This document shows positions 1 through 11,768 of a stretch of DNA of 64,000 nucleotides, in pieces. Numbering within the stretch: the first letter of the stretch is position 1; the number at the start of each line of letters is the position of its first letter. The position numbers and the translations under genes are program-made. The stretch is taken from the NCBI RefSeq assembly GCF_023856365.1, contig NC_064542.1:8735363-8799362 (forward strand). Direction: 5' to 3'. This DNA comes from Brienomyrus brachyistius (lineage: Eukaryota; Chordata; Actinopteri; Osteoglossiformes; Mormyridae). The notes under the pieces are model-generated. The model had not been told where the DNA came from, ran no database searches, and was given only the letters and a program-made list of their open reading frames with translations.

Positions 1-480
1 ACTCAGAGTAAAGCAACAGAGGCAATTCTTTGGAAATACTGTCATTGGAATTATCTGTGTGGATATTAAAATCACCGACTATAATAAAACAGTCAAACTC
101 AGGGGAAATCTCAACAACTCTGTAAATTCATTGACCAAATAAGGAGAGTATTTCAAAGGTCTATATGCTATTAGTAAGATGCATGGTGTACTTATCTGCA
201 AGAAGCAAAGATGTTCAAAGAAAGTGCAATCTCCAAGAGATATTTGCTTGCATTGGAATATATCTTTATGTAAAGCAGCTATTACACCCCCTTTCTCCGT
301 CGCTCTAGAAACATTCATAAATTCTTAGGAGGGGCTGATTCTAAAGGGACAGTTGAACTGCTACTATTGTCTCACCAAGTTTCAGTTAAAAGAAAAACAT
401 CGAGTTCATATTTCTTAGTCGGACCAATAACTACATTTTTTTTTTATTTTGAGTTAGCTGCTATTAAGGAGAGCGAGATT
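1..480 (-). pseudogene. LINE ORF2 endonuclease (APE-type) remnant
   Basis: On the minus strand three frames together read as the N-terminal endonuclease of a non-LTR retrotransposon. A stretch ending in LTETW is followed, after an in-frame stop, by SSSSTVPLESAPPK. The longest frame has GGVIAALHKDIF and later YRPLKYSPYLVNEF. After a frameshift near 110 the next frame gives FIIVGDFNIHTDNSND. The GDFN motif is the metal- and DNA-binding signature of APE endonucleases, which nick target DNA before reverse transcription. The remnant runs off the left edge, so the RT domain would lie outside the window. It resembles fish CR1/L2-type elements. At least one stop and one frameshift make it inactive. 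Confidence 0.8.
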
Positions 481-985
481 TTTTTATGCGCCTGGAAGGT
501 CATGGGACAGTCTGAGGTTGACACTGGACACACAGAATTGCCAAGAGCAGGAATTTTTATGGACACGCAGGATTCAAAGTTATTCTTGGAACATACATGG
601 GTTTCGAATAAAAATGAAAGAAAAGCGTGTTTGTCTCTGTTTAATGGATTTGCCACCAATAATTAGGTAACTGGACTGAATGGTTCCTGTGGGAGTAACC
701 TCCAGAAATACTGTCTACCTTTCACTCTTTCCTATGTTGCTTTGATTCTGTTTACATTTTTTTACAGTATTGAATTTGTCTCCGTAATTTGCATTTGCCT
801 GATTTGTTCCAGTTTTGACTTTCAGTTTGTTTCTCCTTTTTTTGCTTATCTTGGTTCCTATTTCCTGATCACCGTATCTTATTTAGTTCTACAACGTTGT
901 CTTTGGCTTTAACTGTTTCTATTCCAGATCTGCTCAGCTGCCTCACCGACATACTACAGTGGCCGTGCAGAATCACATGCTAATA
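481..985. other. unassigned, T-rich
   Basis: The region just upstream of the LINE remnant may include more decayed LINE sequence, but I could not align it. The rest is T-rich and shows no recognisable gene or repeat. Confidence 0.5.
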
Positions 986-1190
986 ATAAGTGATAATTTA
1001 TTGATCCCTGTGGGTAAATTTTCTTTATGCCTCTATGAGGGAAAATTGGTCACGAAGGGCAGCCACCTGTTGCAGCACCCAGATAACTGGGGGGTTAAGG
1101 GTCTTGCTCGAGGACCTGTGGACATGCTGAAGTTGGGCTTGAACCAGCAACCTTCTGATCACAGACACAGACGCTCTGGCTGCTAAGCCA
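986..1190 (-). repeat. LINE/SINE-type 3' tail repeat
   Basis: The stretch begins with a 'tttattgatccctgtggg' motif followed by aaatt, then has a GGGGTTAAGGGTCTTGCTC block and ends in a tRNA-T-arm-like segment (gggcttgaaccagcaacc). A related 'tttattagtcccacaagtggg' motif recurs at 34,055. Such sequences are dispersed retroposon ends in fish genomes. Orientation is inferred by analogy with other copies. Confidence 0.5.
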
Positions 1191-2393
1191 GAAAACATAT
1201 GACACTAATGAAACACTATTGTTTTCTCAGTTGAATTTCATCAGTTCCTGTGTTTTTTGGCTTGTATTCTTTGTTTTTAATTTGTTTTTCCCCAGTTGTG
1301 TTCTGCCAGGACCATAAATGTGATAAAATTGGCTCATTGCTCTGTTTTTGTTCCCATAGTGTCAAATAATGTTAATCTGGAATGTCCTTACAGAGAAGTT
1401 CCATTTTTTCATAATGCTGATTTCTGAAAAATAGCATATGTAGCTAATTTTTTCAGGCTACCAGCACGCATATTGACCACATCCGTCACAGAGCAAGGAA
1501 ATTCCTCAGGCCACCTGGAGACGAAAAATGTCATACTCTGTAATTCGACAAATAAGAGAACTTCCAAGGGCTTATTTATTTTCTTTGATTATTTGTCATT
1601 ACTTTAGCGGTGCTACCTGTTTTACATTACCCACCCAGGAGACTCACAAACACTTTAATCATAATCAAGACCTGTGACAGCCTGACCAAGCACTGGAAAT
1701 ATGCTTGGAGGCTGCTGAGTGTGATAGTGCCAAAGCATAGATTTATTCTTTTGCTCTCCTCTTTCTGGGATGAATGGCAGGAGGGGCAAATAACCTTCTA
1801 GGGCGATTGGAAATCCTTTAGGAGAAACCACAAGAAAACTCAATCAGAATGACTGACAAGAGGAATCGCATCAGTCTGCATGCATTCTGCATTCTGGCCC
1901 ATTCTTGGTCTGGATTACTGTTAGAACAAATGCAGAATGCAATATACAATACACACACACGCATACAGTTGTATCTGGCTCGATCAGTCCGTTTGGGGAT
2001 TCATTATAGAATGGATCACCTACGTACATGTTTTAAAAACATGAATAAATTATGTTGCTTAATCAATTTGCAGAAAATTAACACTGGCACAAATCAACGC
2101 TGAAATAGCTCTGTTGGCAAGTATTACTGATAAATAAGTAAATGAACAGTGAACATATTTCACAGACCTTAACAGTAAGGTTCTTATCTACAGTAATTAA
2201 GGAGATTACTCAAAATCAATAAATATCAACATCAGTCCATTTACTGAATTTAAAATCATATAAACAAGTGTAATAATTGAAAGAGTACCTGAGGCGAAAT
2301 GTGGTGCTTTGAGGGGTCTGGACCAAGGTCGACAGCTGTCTGTTCAGCACCAGCACACCCGGTGTCATGGCCAGCCCCGCAGACAGCTCCCCG
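1191..2393. other. unassigned
   Basis: Only short incidental frames and a short (AC)n are present. No motif was recognised. Confidence 0.5.
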
Positions 2394-2462
2394 TCTCCCC
2401 CAGGACAATGCATCTGTCTCCCCCAGGGCAATGCATCTGTCTCCCCCAGGGCAATGCATCTG
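2394..2462 (+). repeat. 23-bp tandem repeat, three copies
   Basis: Three consecutive copies of the 23-bp unit beginning tctcccccagg and ending caatgcatctg lie end to end (2394, 2417, 2440). Only one base differs, in the first copy. The unit length is not a multiple of three, so frames crossing it are not evidence of a protein. Confidence 0.9.
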
Positions 2463-3372
2463 AAACTAATTGAAGAGCAGTGTAGGTGTTACCTGTCTTG
2501 CTGTCAACTCAAGACTGTAGCTAAAGACGAAATGGGGGGAGGCACATCTGTTTCAAATTTTATAAAATTATATTAGCCTACATATTATTTTTACGTAAAT
2601 AGGTAACCGATTTATTTATTATATTAATACATTTATTTATTAGGCTTTTTAACGTCTAAATGAAACGCTATATTTCCTTAAAGCCATGTGTTTGCGAGTA
2701 TTTTTTGTCATCCTCTTTCTTACTGCTCCATACTCAGAAAAGTCAATAATTTTTATTGTGTATCATTCAATCTACTAAGTTTTTTTTCTCTTTTGTGACA
2801 AAAAATACTTTCAGTCTTATATTAAATGTGTAACCATTATAAAGTTCAGATATGTAATGGATAACTTCGTTGTAATACATGGCATGCCATTTGACTTTGG
2901 GTAAAAATATCTTTATTATATTGGGTAATATACACAGTATATCATAAAGTTTGCTGAACAGAGGTCTTAATTTCATTTTATGGGTAATATTTTAGCTCAG
3001 TTTTTAGCTGACATATGAGAGCTGAAAGGGTAATCTGGGGAAGTACAGAATACTGATTATTCAGATGCAATAATTTAGTGATTCTATTACAGTACCTAAG
3101 CAGGTCATTTAAAGTCCTACCTGTGAAGATTGTGGCAGTTTCTTGTATATATGCCAAGATTACCAAGATGATAGCCAAAATATACAGAATTATATAGTGC
3201 GAGTCTCTACAGGTTTCCCATCACACCTTCATGAATTTGATCTTAAAAATGCAACATTAGGGCCTATTTGTGGAAAATGGTTGAAGGATCATTAAATCAG
3301 AGATTTAAATTACAATTTTAAAATAGCTAATTAGGTAATTTCAGTTGCGGTGCACAAAATTCAGACACTGTA
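2463..3372. other. unassigned, AT-rich
   Basis: AT-rich sequence without recognisable coding or repeat content. Confidence 0.5.
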
Positions 3373-3673
3373 CAGATGCTGCTCTACTTGCAAAGCAGAT
3401 ACGTTCAGAAGTGCCGTTTGTAACTTGAAACGTTTGTAAGTCGTTATTCAACATCATTTTAAGTGTATACGCAAGTATAAAGAACTAGGATGCTGGGAGT
3501 ACGCACGCTACGCTGCTGTGCGGCGGGAGTAGTGGGCAGGAGTCGTACTGGGCGGAATTGGCGCACAGGAAAAAGAAACGGGAGCCCAATGAACACAATT
3601 TGGACTTACAGTCCCCTTCGTTCGTATGTCTGAAAGTTCGTAAGTTGAAAGTTCGTAAATAGAGGAGCATCTG
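3373..3673. mobile_element. MITE with Tc1/mariner-type TA target duplication
   Basis: The left end CAGATGCTGCTCTACTTGC is matched, inverted, by the right end (reverse complement CAGATGCTCCTCTATTTACG). Each end is flanked by TA (3371-3372 and 3674-3675). The 301-bp interior has no transposase and carries a GC-rich core (about 3,490-3,590) in otherwise AT-rich surroundings. Ends and TA flanks fit a non-autonomous Tc1/mariner element mobilised by a transposase in trans. Confidence 0.75.
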
Positions 3674-3720
3674 TATTTCAGTTTGTGATTGAATTTTTGT
3701 CAAAGTATTCTCATGTTCAA

Positions 3721-3990
3721 GAGAATGACCAAATATAAGTATACTTGGCTACCACCCGGCTTTCATTTTCAGAATAAAAGGCAGATTTCAGCAGATTTCA
3801 ATTTGGGTCACAATGGTCCACCTTTCACTTGCTACCAGAATCATTGTGGGTGTAGCCCCCTGCTGCTTTATGAATTAAAGCCTCCTTCTTCAGGTTATGC
3901 ACAATGGGCGTGACCATGCTAATGAGGGGAGAATGTGTGTTACTCAAAAGTGCGTAACTTTTTAAGCACTTTTTTGACTTAAGTGCCTGA
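3721..3990 (+). repeat. dispersed repeat C, copy 1
   Basis: This stretch aligns over about 270 bp with 46,777-47,075. Both begin gagaatgacc(a/t)aatataag, share a ctttcattttnaaaataaaag-like block, then share TGTGACCATGCTnATGA-like and ttttttgact blocks. No coding capacity or terminal repeats were seen, so the class is unknown. Confidence 0.65.
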
Positions 3991-5239
3991 TAAGAGAATA
4001 GACCCCACTGTCAACAGATTAAAGTAATATTTTAGTAATAAAAGAACACTGCTAGCAGAACAATTTTGTAGCTTTACAACACTGTCCTATTTTCAAGACT
4101 TCAGAAATGGCAAACTCAAATATACAGGTAGTGAACTCGGATACTTCAGTGATATGGCACTACCCTATTTGCTGGTTTGAGAAAATAAGCCACATTTCCT
4201 CAGAACACCCTGGAAATCATGCTTTGAAGGAATATTTATGTCTTGTCACAGATTTCTGACAAATAATTTTGTTTCAATCAAAATCAACACAAATCAAGCA
4301 AATAAACCAAGACATTTTATTTATTTTAAAATGAGCTACACAGCTGTGAGGAGCCTGGAATTTACCCCATGAAGCACTAGGCAGAAACAGCATCTTTGAT
4401 GGTGTTTCAGCCGTCACAAGATATACATGAAAGAGTAGAAGAGAGCAGGGGTGTAGGAACCAGCAGAGATGGGGGTCCCCCCCCCCCCAATATTTAATTT
4501 GACTTCATTCGTTCTTGAAAAAAATAGACCTTTACATTTAAATGATTAAGTCGTGCCCCCTCAATATCCAGGTATAGCTTCTGTTACACTCCATGTTTGC
4601 AGAGACATATTTCAGATCCCTGCAACTCCATCTGGACTGGTGATTATTGCATGTAGATGGATGGAAATCATTTGATCAAGATTGAGCACCATTTGATTTG
4701 TATCATCTTTCAGAATTGCACTGGGTGTGGGACAAGTATGCAGTTGATGAAAAGTGTAAGCAAAACAGAAAGCAATGAATACTAAGCAGCAGATACCTAG
4801 AGCAACCACTTGCATACATATGATATAAATATATACAGAAGGACTGAGTTGTACAACGTCTAAAACTCACCTTTAGAGGCACAGCTGGGTTTCAGTTGAA
4901 CATCTGCAGGGGACATTAAGTGACACCTTAGCTATGGAAAGTCTGAAAAATAGAAATCAGTCAAGGGAATAAAAATTATTCAGCCGTTTTTTTCGGCATA
5001 ATCTACATCTCTTCATCTATCAAGTCAACTAAAGGGATTCGTCTGAGATGGATCATCCAAGAAGCGAAATAATGATAAACTTCTTATCAAAAACCAGACT
5101 GATATTTTTGAAATATATTCTTCTGATATAAGTAACAATCATAAATGTTCACTGCTCAGGTTGATTTTTGGAAAGATAGTTCATGGAATCCAAATGAATG
5201 TCAACCAAAAAGCTTTATATGTCAGGCCCCCCTGCAGTA
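3991..5239. other. unassigned; one short frame with a membrane-like helix
   Basis: There is a C homopolymer near 4,479-4,489. A 67-residue minus-strand frame (4,612-4,815) starts with a hydrophobic run, VVALGICCLVFIAFCFAY, like a signal anchor. It has no recognised family. It is left as a possible exon or a chance frame. Confidence 0.4.
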
Positions 5240-5584
5240 GTGTGAATGTTTAGACACAGCTGTCTCCATTCAGTGTCAATCTACCGCGCTGGATTTAAGC
5301 TCCAGCTCAGTGCGAGGTATTGTAGAATTCCAGTGAGACATACTGGGCATTCTGATTACTCTCTTTTGTCCCACTCCATTCCGCCCCGCTCTCTCTGCCC
5401 GCCAGCCCACCTTCGCCCCCTACCTGCATGGGGACTATGATTTTGGACCCCGACGCCACTCCTGGCTGCGGTTCGCTGTCTTGCCAGATTCCGACCCGGC
5501 CCCTGATCTGCCTGTTTGCCTCACACTATCAATAAAGGTCCCATGACCAGTTAATCCGTGTGAGAGTAAATTCCTTACGTTACA
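5240..5584 (+). mobile_element. LTR-like fragment
   Basis: The C-rich stretch with tttggacccc and a downstream AATAAA (about 5,531) ends in gttaca at 5,584. It looks like the U3-R-U5 part of a fish gypsy LTR read on the plus strand. I could not find a matching 5' end or a target-site duplication, so the boundaries are approximate. Confidence 0.35.
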
Positions 5585-7133
5585 CACAAATATTGTTTCA
5601 TTCATTTCATTCAGTTTCTTAAACATTTGAATTTAAAATGTATTTACATCTAACAGATGCACGAGAATTTTAATACATTCAGAAATGAAGAACATGAAAT
5701 ATGAAAAAAAAAATGCTGAAAAAGATAAATACAAGCATTTTAATGACATTTAAAAGCATCACACCTTCATGAATGGGGTTTCATTCTTGTCTAAATTCAT
5801 GCTTAAAAGTTTCATAGGCAACAGAATCACCCTTTTCCACAATGCAGCCTCCCACAGCAAACTACTGTACTATCCACCATCCAAGCGTGTCTTATCTTAT
5901 GACTCACTTTGTGTTAAGATATAATCTATGTACAGTATATTCAAATATGACTAGATGCTGTCGGCATGACAACAATATATTCTCTGGATGGCCCTGTCAA
6001 CCCCCCCGATTTTAATCCCTGTTCCTCCCACACCCCACGTCCACTACAATATGTGTCCCCCCCCATACTAGGCTATGGTAGTATCTAATTTTTCATACTG
6101 TCATACCATCTATACATTATACAGCATTATACAATATTTTGACAGTCTTTTCAAAAGCAGTGTTATTCCAGTGTCTTGGCAGTGGGTCCCCAACATAAAG
6201 TTCCATGCAACACAGCAGTATACCATGTCACTTTAATACCCCACAGGCCTACCCCACACAGTCTCCCCACCTCCCCTAAAAATCTTTATTAAAAGGCCAT
6301 TCTTGGGGGACTTTGCTTGCCAGTGTAATCATGTTCACCAGATCTCTGCCTGTGGATATTCTCTCATGTTGCACCACTGATTAGAACTTTGGCAAAGCGA
6401 AACAATAAACCCCCACGATTTTCCGAGTGACCGGGGATGGAGAGTGGGAGGTGTTACGTTTTAAACAATGAACCAGACCAGAGGTGCTCTCTTCGGAGGG
6501 AAGGAGTTTATGTGACTTTGCACCCTTCTACTCCTAACCTTTGTGTGATATCGGGCATTTTACAGAATGTAAGACAATAGGCCATGTTTGATCACAGCCA
6601 GGCAGGAGCCACACGATAAAAGGGCAGGAACCAAAAGATAGAGATGAACGACTCGGTTCCTTGTTCATTCTTCCTTGTGGCAGCCTGAATGCTCAGTCTT
6701 TCTTAGCTGATTTGCATTGGATAGCACTTTGCCTTTTGGTCTCCATAGGGAGTGAGGGCGGGTGGTTTCCTAATTACCATTACTGTTGCAGGAGGCCACA
6801 TAAGCTAGGATTTCTGTAATACAATGTAATAGAACAACCAGTAATATTCCAAAGTAACATGGCGAAATCCTACAGAGGCCATGATACATTTTGCTGATCA
6901 GCTACTGGACTGTTTCTGATAAAAAATGTATTGGGGGGGGGGGGTTTGCTGTGGTCCAAAGATATCTTTCCTGGACACACTTTCTCTCCTCTGCTCTCCA
7001 ATCTTGCTCTGGACCTATGGAAATTTTCAGCAAGAAATGAAATTTAATAAATGACAATTCATGACAAATGATTTGTCTCTCTGCTAATTTATTAGTTCAC
7101 ACGTAACCTGAAATATTAATTAACATTCTTATG
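5585..7133. other. unassigned
   Basis: No gene was recognised. A G homopolymer (about 6,932-6,942) and several short C runs (near 6,001 and 6,058) are the only notable sequence features. Confidence 0.5.
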
Positions 7134-7211
7134 TACTTATATCCTATCCCAGGCAACATGGACTGCGAGGCTGGGGACCACCTTGGGTGGGATGCCAGTC
7201 CTTCCCAGAGT

Positions 7212-7257
<46 letters not shown>

Positions 7258-7492
7258 ACAGACTCAGAGAGAGAGATACGTATACATGCACTCGCACCTA
7301 ACCATGCTCTCTGAAGACTTTAAGGTTACCAGTTAGCCTAACTGCATGTCTTTGGACTGTGCTAGAGACACTCATAGGAAACGTGTTGGAGAACATAAAA
7401 ATCCAAACATAAAGAGCATGGACAGGATTCCAGCCCCCTACCTGAGGGGCATGGCAACATATACCCACTGGGCCACTATGCCACCCGATTAA
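7134..7492 (-). repeat. tRNA-derived SINE (family A), with internal (CA)n
   Basis: On the minus strand the tRNA-like head (GGTGGCATAGTGGCCCAGTGG, near 7,470-7,490) is followed by a body containing cagtccaaagacatgca and a tail with gcctgggata. The same architecture occurs at about ten places in this window. A (CA)n tract (about 7,213-7,250) has expanded inside this copy at a region that is (GT)-rich in other copies. Confidence 0.75.
7213..7260 (+). repeat. (CA)n microsatellite
   Basis: An uninterrupted CA run of about 17 units is followed by CACG/CACA variants. Confidence 0.95.
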
Positions 7493-7931
7493 TATCACAT
7501 TTAATAATGAAAACTGTTATAAGTCATATACAGTTTAATATGATTTGCATTATATAATTGATTTAAAAATATCTTAATCAAGACTAATTAGCAGCCTTTC
7601 TGGAACAGAAACATTCCCTGTGGTTCTGCAAGACTGTATCTGCCGACCCACTATCTAGATGAACATTTCAGCTTTACTTCTGCAGCTTACTTTTCTTATC
7701 AAACATCTGCTCTGTATGCCTGGTGTTTAAACATTGATTATTACCTCGCAATATAAATAAAATCTAGAGAATGTTTTGGATGCTTAAACAACTGAATGTA
7801 ATAACCTGAACTTGGTAGAAAATCCTAGATTATGGCTGATGTAAAGCATATTTTCACTTATCATTATATACAATTTAAATACTAAGAAAATGAGACGCTT
7901 TTACATTAAGAAACACAGTTACAACCAATAA
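7493..7931. other. unassigned, AT-rich
   Basis: Nothing recognisable. Confidence 0.5.
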
Positions 7932-8110
7932 GTTCAAGTTCAAGACTTTTATTGTCATTGTTCAGTTGCCTGGACAACAAAATTAACTGACAAGACCACA
8001 AAGATGCAAGAAAAGTAACAAAAAGTAATAACACGGTACTCACAAGATCAGACAACCTACTGTATGCCCAACAAATGCATAACAATGATTTAGCAGAACA
8101 GGCCAGATAT
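7932..8110 (-). repeat. LINE 3'-tail-type repeat
   Basis: The sequence starts aagttcaagttcaagacttttattgtcatt and carries gacaacaaaatt. This 'ttcaagacttttattgtcatt' motif is typical of the reversed 3' end of a fish non-LTR element. No RT is attached. Confidence 0.5.
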
Positions 8111-8759
8111 TGCTGTTTTACAAATACACGTAAGCTATATAAGAGATGAGAATTCCTTCAAAGGAAACTTAGTGTCAGATATATTTTTGATACACACGGT
8201 AAAAAATGTGGTGGCCGTGATGTGGTGATTCGTTGGCAATTTAAAGTCTGACACACAAAAGGCTAGTGCTGGATATTGCAAACTCTGCTGAAAACAGCCA
8301 ACTAAAATAAGATATACTGCAACCACATTTTACCATCTGAATCATTGCCATTCAGTAAAATATACGGAGGGGAAATGCATTAGCAATTAGGGCTTCTACT
8401 TTAAACCTCCCCACAGGTCCTCAAGCATAAAATTTGCCAAATCACGTCCCATGCTGGTGCAAAATGGGACACAGCATTCTGTTGGGATGATCCCTTAAAA
8501 ATATGGAATGGATGGCATGTTACCAGCATGTAAAACCTGCAACGAGGCAGTCAGAGAAAAAAAAATTTGCAACAAACTGTTTCATGTTATGATAAAATTG
8601 ATAAAATTATCTTTTTAATGAAACTAGATTTTGTTTTGCAATCCATTCAGTGTGTTCTTTTTTTCGTATCTGGATCTGTTTAAGGGGAATCCTATGGAGA
8701 AAATATAACCTTGAAATATGCTTAAAGATGCTACCAGATGCATAGATGTAACACATACT
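8111..8759. other. unassigned; degraded 3' region of the Gmr1-like element
   Basis: This lies downstream of the RNase H domain of the minus-strand retroelement. No polypurine tract or 3' LTR matching 13,153-13,934 is visible, so the element is truncated or too decayed here. Confidence 0.45.
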
Positions 8760-8779
8760 GTAAGGCTCTGACTGTTATT

Positions 8780-9157
8780 GCACAATCGATGTAGAAATAC
8801 AAGTGGATTGTGATCCATAAAAATGATGGTGGGCTTGGTACTGTCTCCCATGTAGTTAAGAATGAGTTAAAAATGTTGCAAGGTGAGTAAAAGGATGAGG
8901 GCGTCTTTCTCCACAGTTCTATAGACTAGCTGGTGCTTCTTTGAATAATAACAGATAGGGTGGTCCAGACCATGGAGGAGGACAGTGTCGGTCCCAGTAC
9001 CGCTGGCATCTACTTCTAGCTTAAAATGTCTATTAAAATCAGGTGTGATTAACACAGGGGAGCTAATGAGCAAGGACTTGATGGAGTCGAAGGCGGAATG
9101 ACAATCAGGAGACCAAATGAAAGAAGCATTTTTGTGGAGCAGGTGGGTAAGGGGCAA
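8780..9157 (-). pseudogene. RNase H domain of the Gmr1-like element
   Basis: This follows the RT and would degrade the RNA strand of the RNA/DNA hybrid. Residues include AFDSIKSLLISSPVL (RT-RNase H connection), LEVDASGTGTDTVLL (first catalytic Asp), YYSKKH, TVEKDALILLLTLQHF (acidic helix), then after a frame change MDHNPLVFLHRLC (another catalytic Asp). Its order and spacing match the gypsy-type RNase H. Sequence beyond HRLCNNSQSL is not alignable, so the tail is lost or decayed. Confidence 0.85.
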
Positions 9158-9354
9158 TATGACATCAAAAGTTTGGCCAGAAACAATGGTAATAGTCTGC
9201 CATCCCTAGGAACCATCTAAGGTCTTGTTTTGTTTGCAGAACTAGGAATGAGGCAATACCCTGAACCTGGGCATCCACAGGCTTGACTCTACTGTGACCC
9301 ACTAGGTTCCCTAGGTCAGTGAGTGTGCCCTATGCAGATTCCTACTTCTATAGA

Positions 9355-9840
9355 TTATGGACTAACAAAGCCAGGTAAAAACTTCCAACGACAGCATTTG
9401 TCGGAACAAATAACTGCGTCATCTAGGTAAGCGTCACAGTTTTTGACATCTCCCAAAACATTATGCATCAGCCGCTGGAACATGGCTGGGGCATTATGTA
9501 AACCGAAAGGCATAACAGTATATTTCAGGAAGTTGTCAGGCGTAACAAACGTGGACATTTCTGAAGCACGAGGGGTGAGTGGTACTTGCCAAGAACACTT
9601 TAACAGATCAAGCTTTCTTAGAAATTGCGCGGACCCAATGTGGTCCACACAATCCTGCATTCTAAGGAGGGGAAAGGCGTCTGGCTTGGTTACCACATTT
9701 ACTTTCCTATAGTCCGTGTAGAACTGAAAGGTACCATTGGGCTTCGAAAGAAGCAAACATGGAGAGCTCCAGGGGCTACAACTGAGAAGAGCAAGACCTG
9801 TTTCCAATAGGTAAGCCATTTCCTTTTCTAATAAGGCTCA
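9355..9840 (-). pseudogene. reverse transcriptase of the Gmr1-like element
   Basis: The 154-residue open stretch carries the RT fingers and palm: SPWSSPCLLLSKPNGTF, TDYRKVN, FLRKLDLLK (first catalytic Asp), FVTPDNFLKYTVMPFGL, HNAPAMFQRLM and AYLDD (the catalytic Asp pair). All catalytic aspartates are therefore present. Upstream, after a stop, HPYCVNLHK continues the linker that precedes RT, and before it LVHDIDV lies near 9,905. Downstream, the thumb is broken between 9,355 and 9,157. Open for 154 codons, it is the best preserved part of the element. Confidence 0.92.
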
Positions 9841-10051
9841 TTTGTGCAGGTTAACACAATAGGGGTGCTGATTGACAGGGGGATGATCTTCAACATCTAT
9901 ATCATGTACCAGTATAGGGGTTCAAGAAGGGTCAGCGTATAGGGATAGAAATCTATCCACCTCGGACTTAATATCTAACTGCGTGGTTGGAGGTAAGTGA
10001 GGGAGTCTGCCCAAGAGGGCTTGCAGTGCTTCCAAGTTCAGCAGACGCACT

Positions 10052-11120
10052 TCAGCAATTATTCCTAAGGGGCAAATCATCGAGTGCTGGTGAGTATTCA
10101 TTGATCGACAAATTAACAGCAGCAGTTTGGAGCTGGACAGAAGAGGATGAAGGAACAGGGTCAGAGCAGTTGATATACAGTTTTAGCATGTTTACGTGGC
10201 ATATACAGGTTTTCTGTTTGTGGTTTACCGTTTCAATCGCATAGACTGTGGGATTCACTTTTTCCTGTACCCTATGGGGACTGGAAAAGCGGGTTTGGAG
10301 GGGTGAGCCAGGCAGGGGAAAAAGGACAATGATATCCCTCCCAGGAAATTTTGCTTCCTCGCTTTTATTTTGTAGCGAGCCTTCATAACCTGCTGTGATG
10401 AGCTTAAGGAGCGGCTGGCCAGCTCAAGGGCTGCACTGAGGCATTCAGACAGAGTGCTTACATGACTCAGCACACTCCTAGCTTGAGGATGCGGTCTTGG
10501 GGATAACCACTGCTCCTGCAGTATTTTCAAAGGACCAGTACAGTTCGTCCAAAAACCAGCTGAGCTGAAGCCAGTGGACACGCCTCACGCCCTCATCCCA
10601 GTCCTTCCCTACCTCAAAGTAATAGGTACGCAACATATTCTTAAAGGTTTGATGAAACAGCTCTAGGGCTCCCAGGGACTCTGGATGATAAGCACTAAAG
10701 AGTTTATGTTAGACTTTTAAATCCTGTTTCACCTGAGAGAACAACTTGAAGGTAAAGAACCGTAGTCTGAATATATCTTGGTAATCCAAAGGTGGTGAAG
10801 AATTTAATTAGAGCTTTAACCACAGTTTTTGTTTTCAAACTACACATAGGGACAGCTTCAGGGTATTGAATAGCAGCACACATCCTAGTAAACCTTGACT
10901 GAATGAGTTTCTGGTAAGGGACCCATGCAATCAATTAAAATGTACTCAAACAGCTCCTCATGTCCAGTGATTTGTTACAGGGGAGAAGGTAGAATTGTTT
11001 GGTTGGGCTTCCCAACCAACTAGCAGGTATGGCATGACAGGTAATACTGCTTCACGTTAACATATATAGCAGGGAAATATAAATGCTTTAAAATCTGTGT
11101 GTGGGTGTTCCTGACCCCTA
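10052..11120 (-). pseudogene. integrase of the Gmr1-like element, 5' of RT
   Basis: The integrase inserts the cDNA copy. Its pieces appear in order across several frames. The zinc-binding part has SCHTC (about 11,020). The catalytic core begins LIDCMGPLP (first Asp, about 10,930) and continues MCAAIQYPEAVPM, VVKALIKFFTTFGLPRYIQ, then SAYHPES and GALELFHQTF (catalytic Glu). The C-terminus has GPLKILQEQWL, then MKARYK, then CHVNMLKLY near 10,180. The second catalytic Asp lies in a damaged DYGS stretch. The domain sits upstream of the RT on the same strand, with a linker between them, so the order is real in this copy and not from two joined elements. Confidence 0.88.
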
Positions 11121-11297
11121 GGTGACTGGAATAAGGCTGGCCATTTGTTACCACCAACATATGACTCCTACAGTATATGACTTCAGAATCACAACTTGGA
11201 CTTCCTTACGGGCAAATCAAAACATGCTTTCAAAGATGTGTCCGTTTACTGAATGGAGATTAATTCTTCCCTAGTAATAGAGGTTTCAGGAAAATTT

Positions 11298-11768
11298 TCA
11301 ACTTTTTCCTTCATAAGAAATAATGGAGTCTGACATAAATGTATTGGACAAATTGATGTCTGCAAATTTATGGGCTTGAGCACAGGTAAGGATAGAGGTG
11401 GGGAAGACAGTGGGGTAATCAGACTCTAGGTCATCGCAACAGATTTCCAGTTTGGACATAACTTTGGGAAAGGGAACCACCTTCCCAATATCATTTCCAA
11501 AAATATACACACTTCCAGAGACAGGAAGTTGCAGTCGAACAGCTTCCTTTAAAAACCCCAAATAATCATCTATATTCAAATAAACTTTATGAAGTGGAAC
11601 CTTCACAGTACCTGGTTCGACACCCTGGACTAAGACATCAGTACCGTAGTAGGTCGCATTTGAAAAAGGCTTGCTAGCAGAAAACGATTGAGCAACACCA
11701 GCGTCACGCAGGATAGTCACAGGGCTCTTCGCATCAGTATCACCAAGTGAGAAATCCAGGAAACACAA
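11298..11768 (-). pseudogene. aspartic protease region of the Gmr1-like element
   Basis: The frame reads FLDFSLGD, then VTILRDAGVAQSF, then VLVQGVEPGTVKVPLHKVYL and VYIFGNDIGKVVPFPKV. In retroelement proteases the active site is Asp-Thr/Ser-Gly. Here it reads Asp-Ala-Gly within LRDAGVAQS, so the hydroxyl residue is lost although the Asp stays. The frame is 156 residues without a stop. It lies directly downstream of a CFYC zinc-knuckle remnant (about 11,900) and upstream of the integrase, so it is the protease of the same element. It would process the gag-pol polyprotein. Confidence 0.85.

Noticed and set aside
7097..7297. 66-codon minus frame rich in Val-Cys
   Set aside because: Translation of the (CA)n tract inside a SINE.
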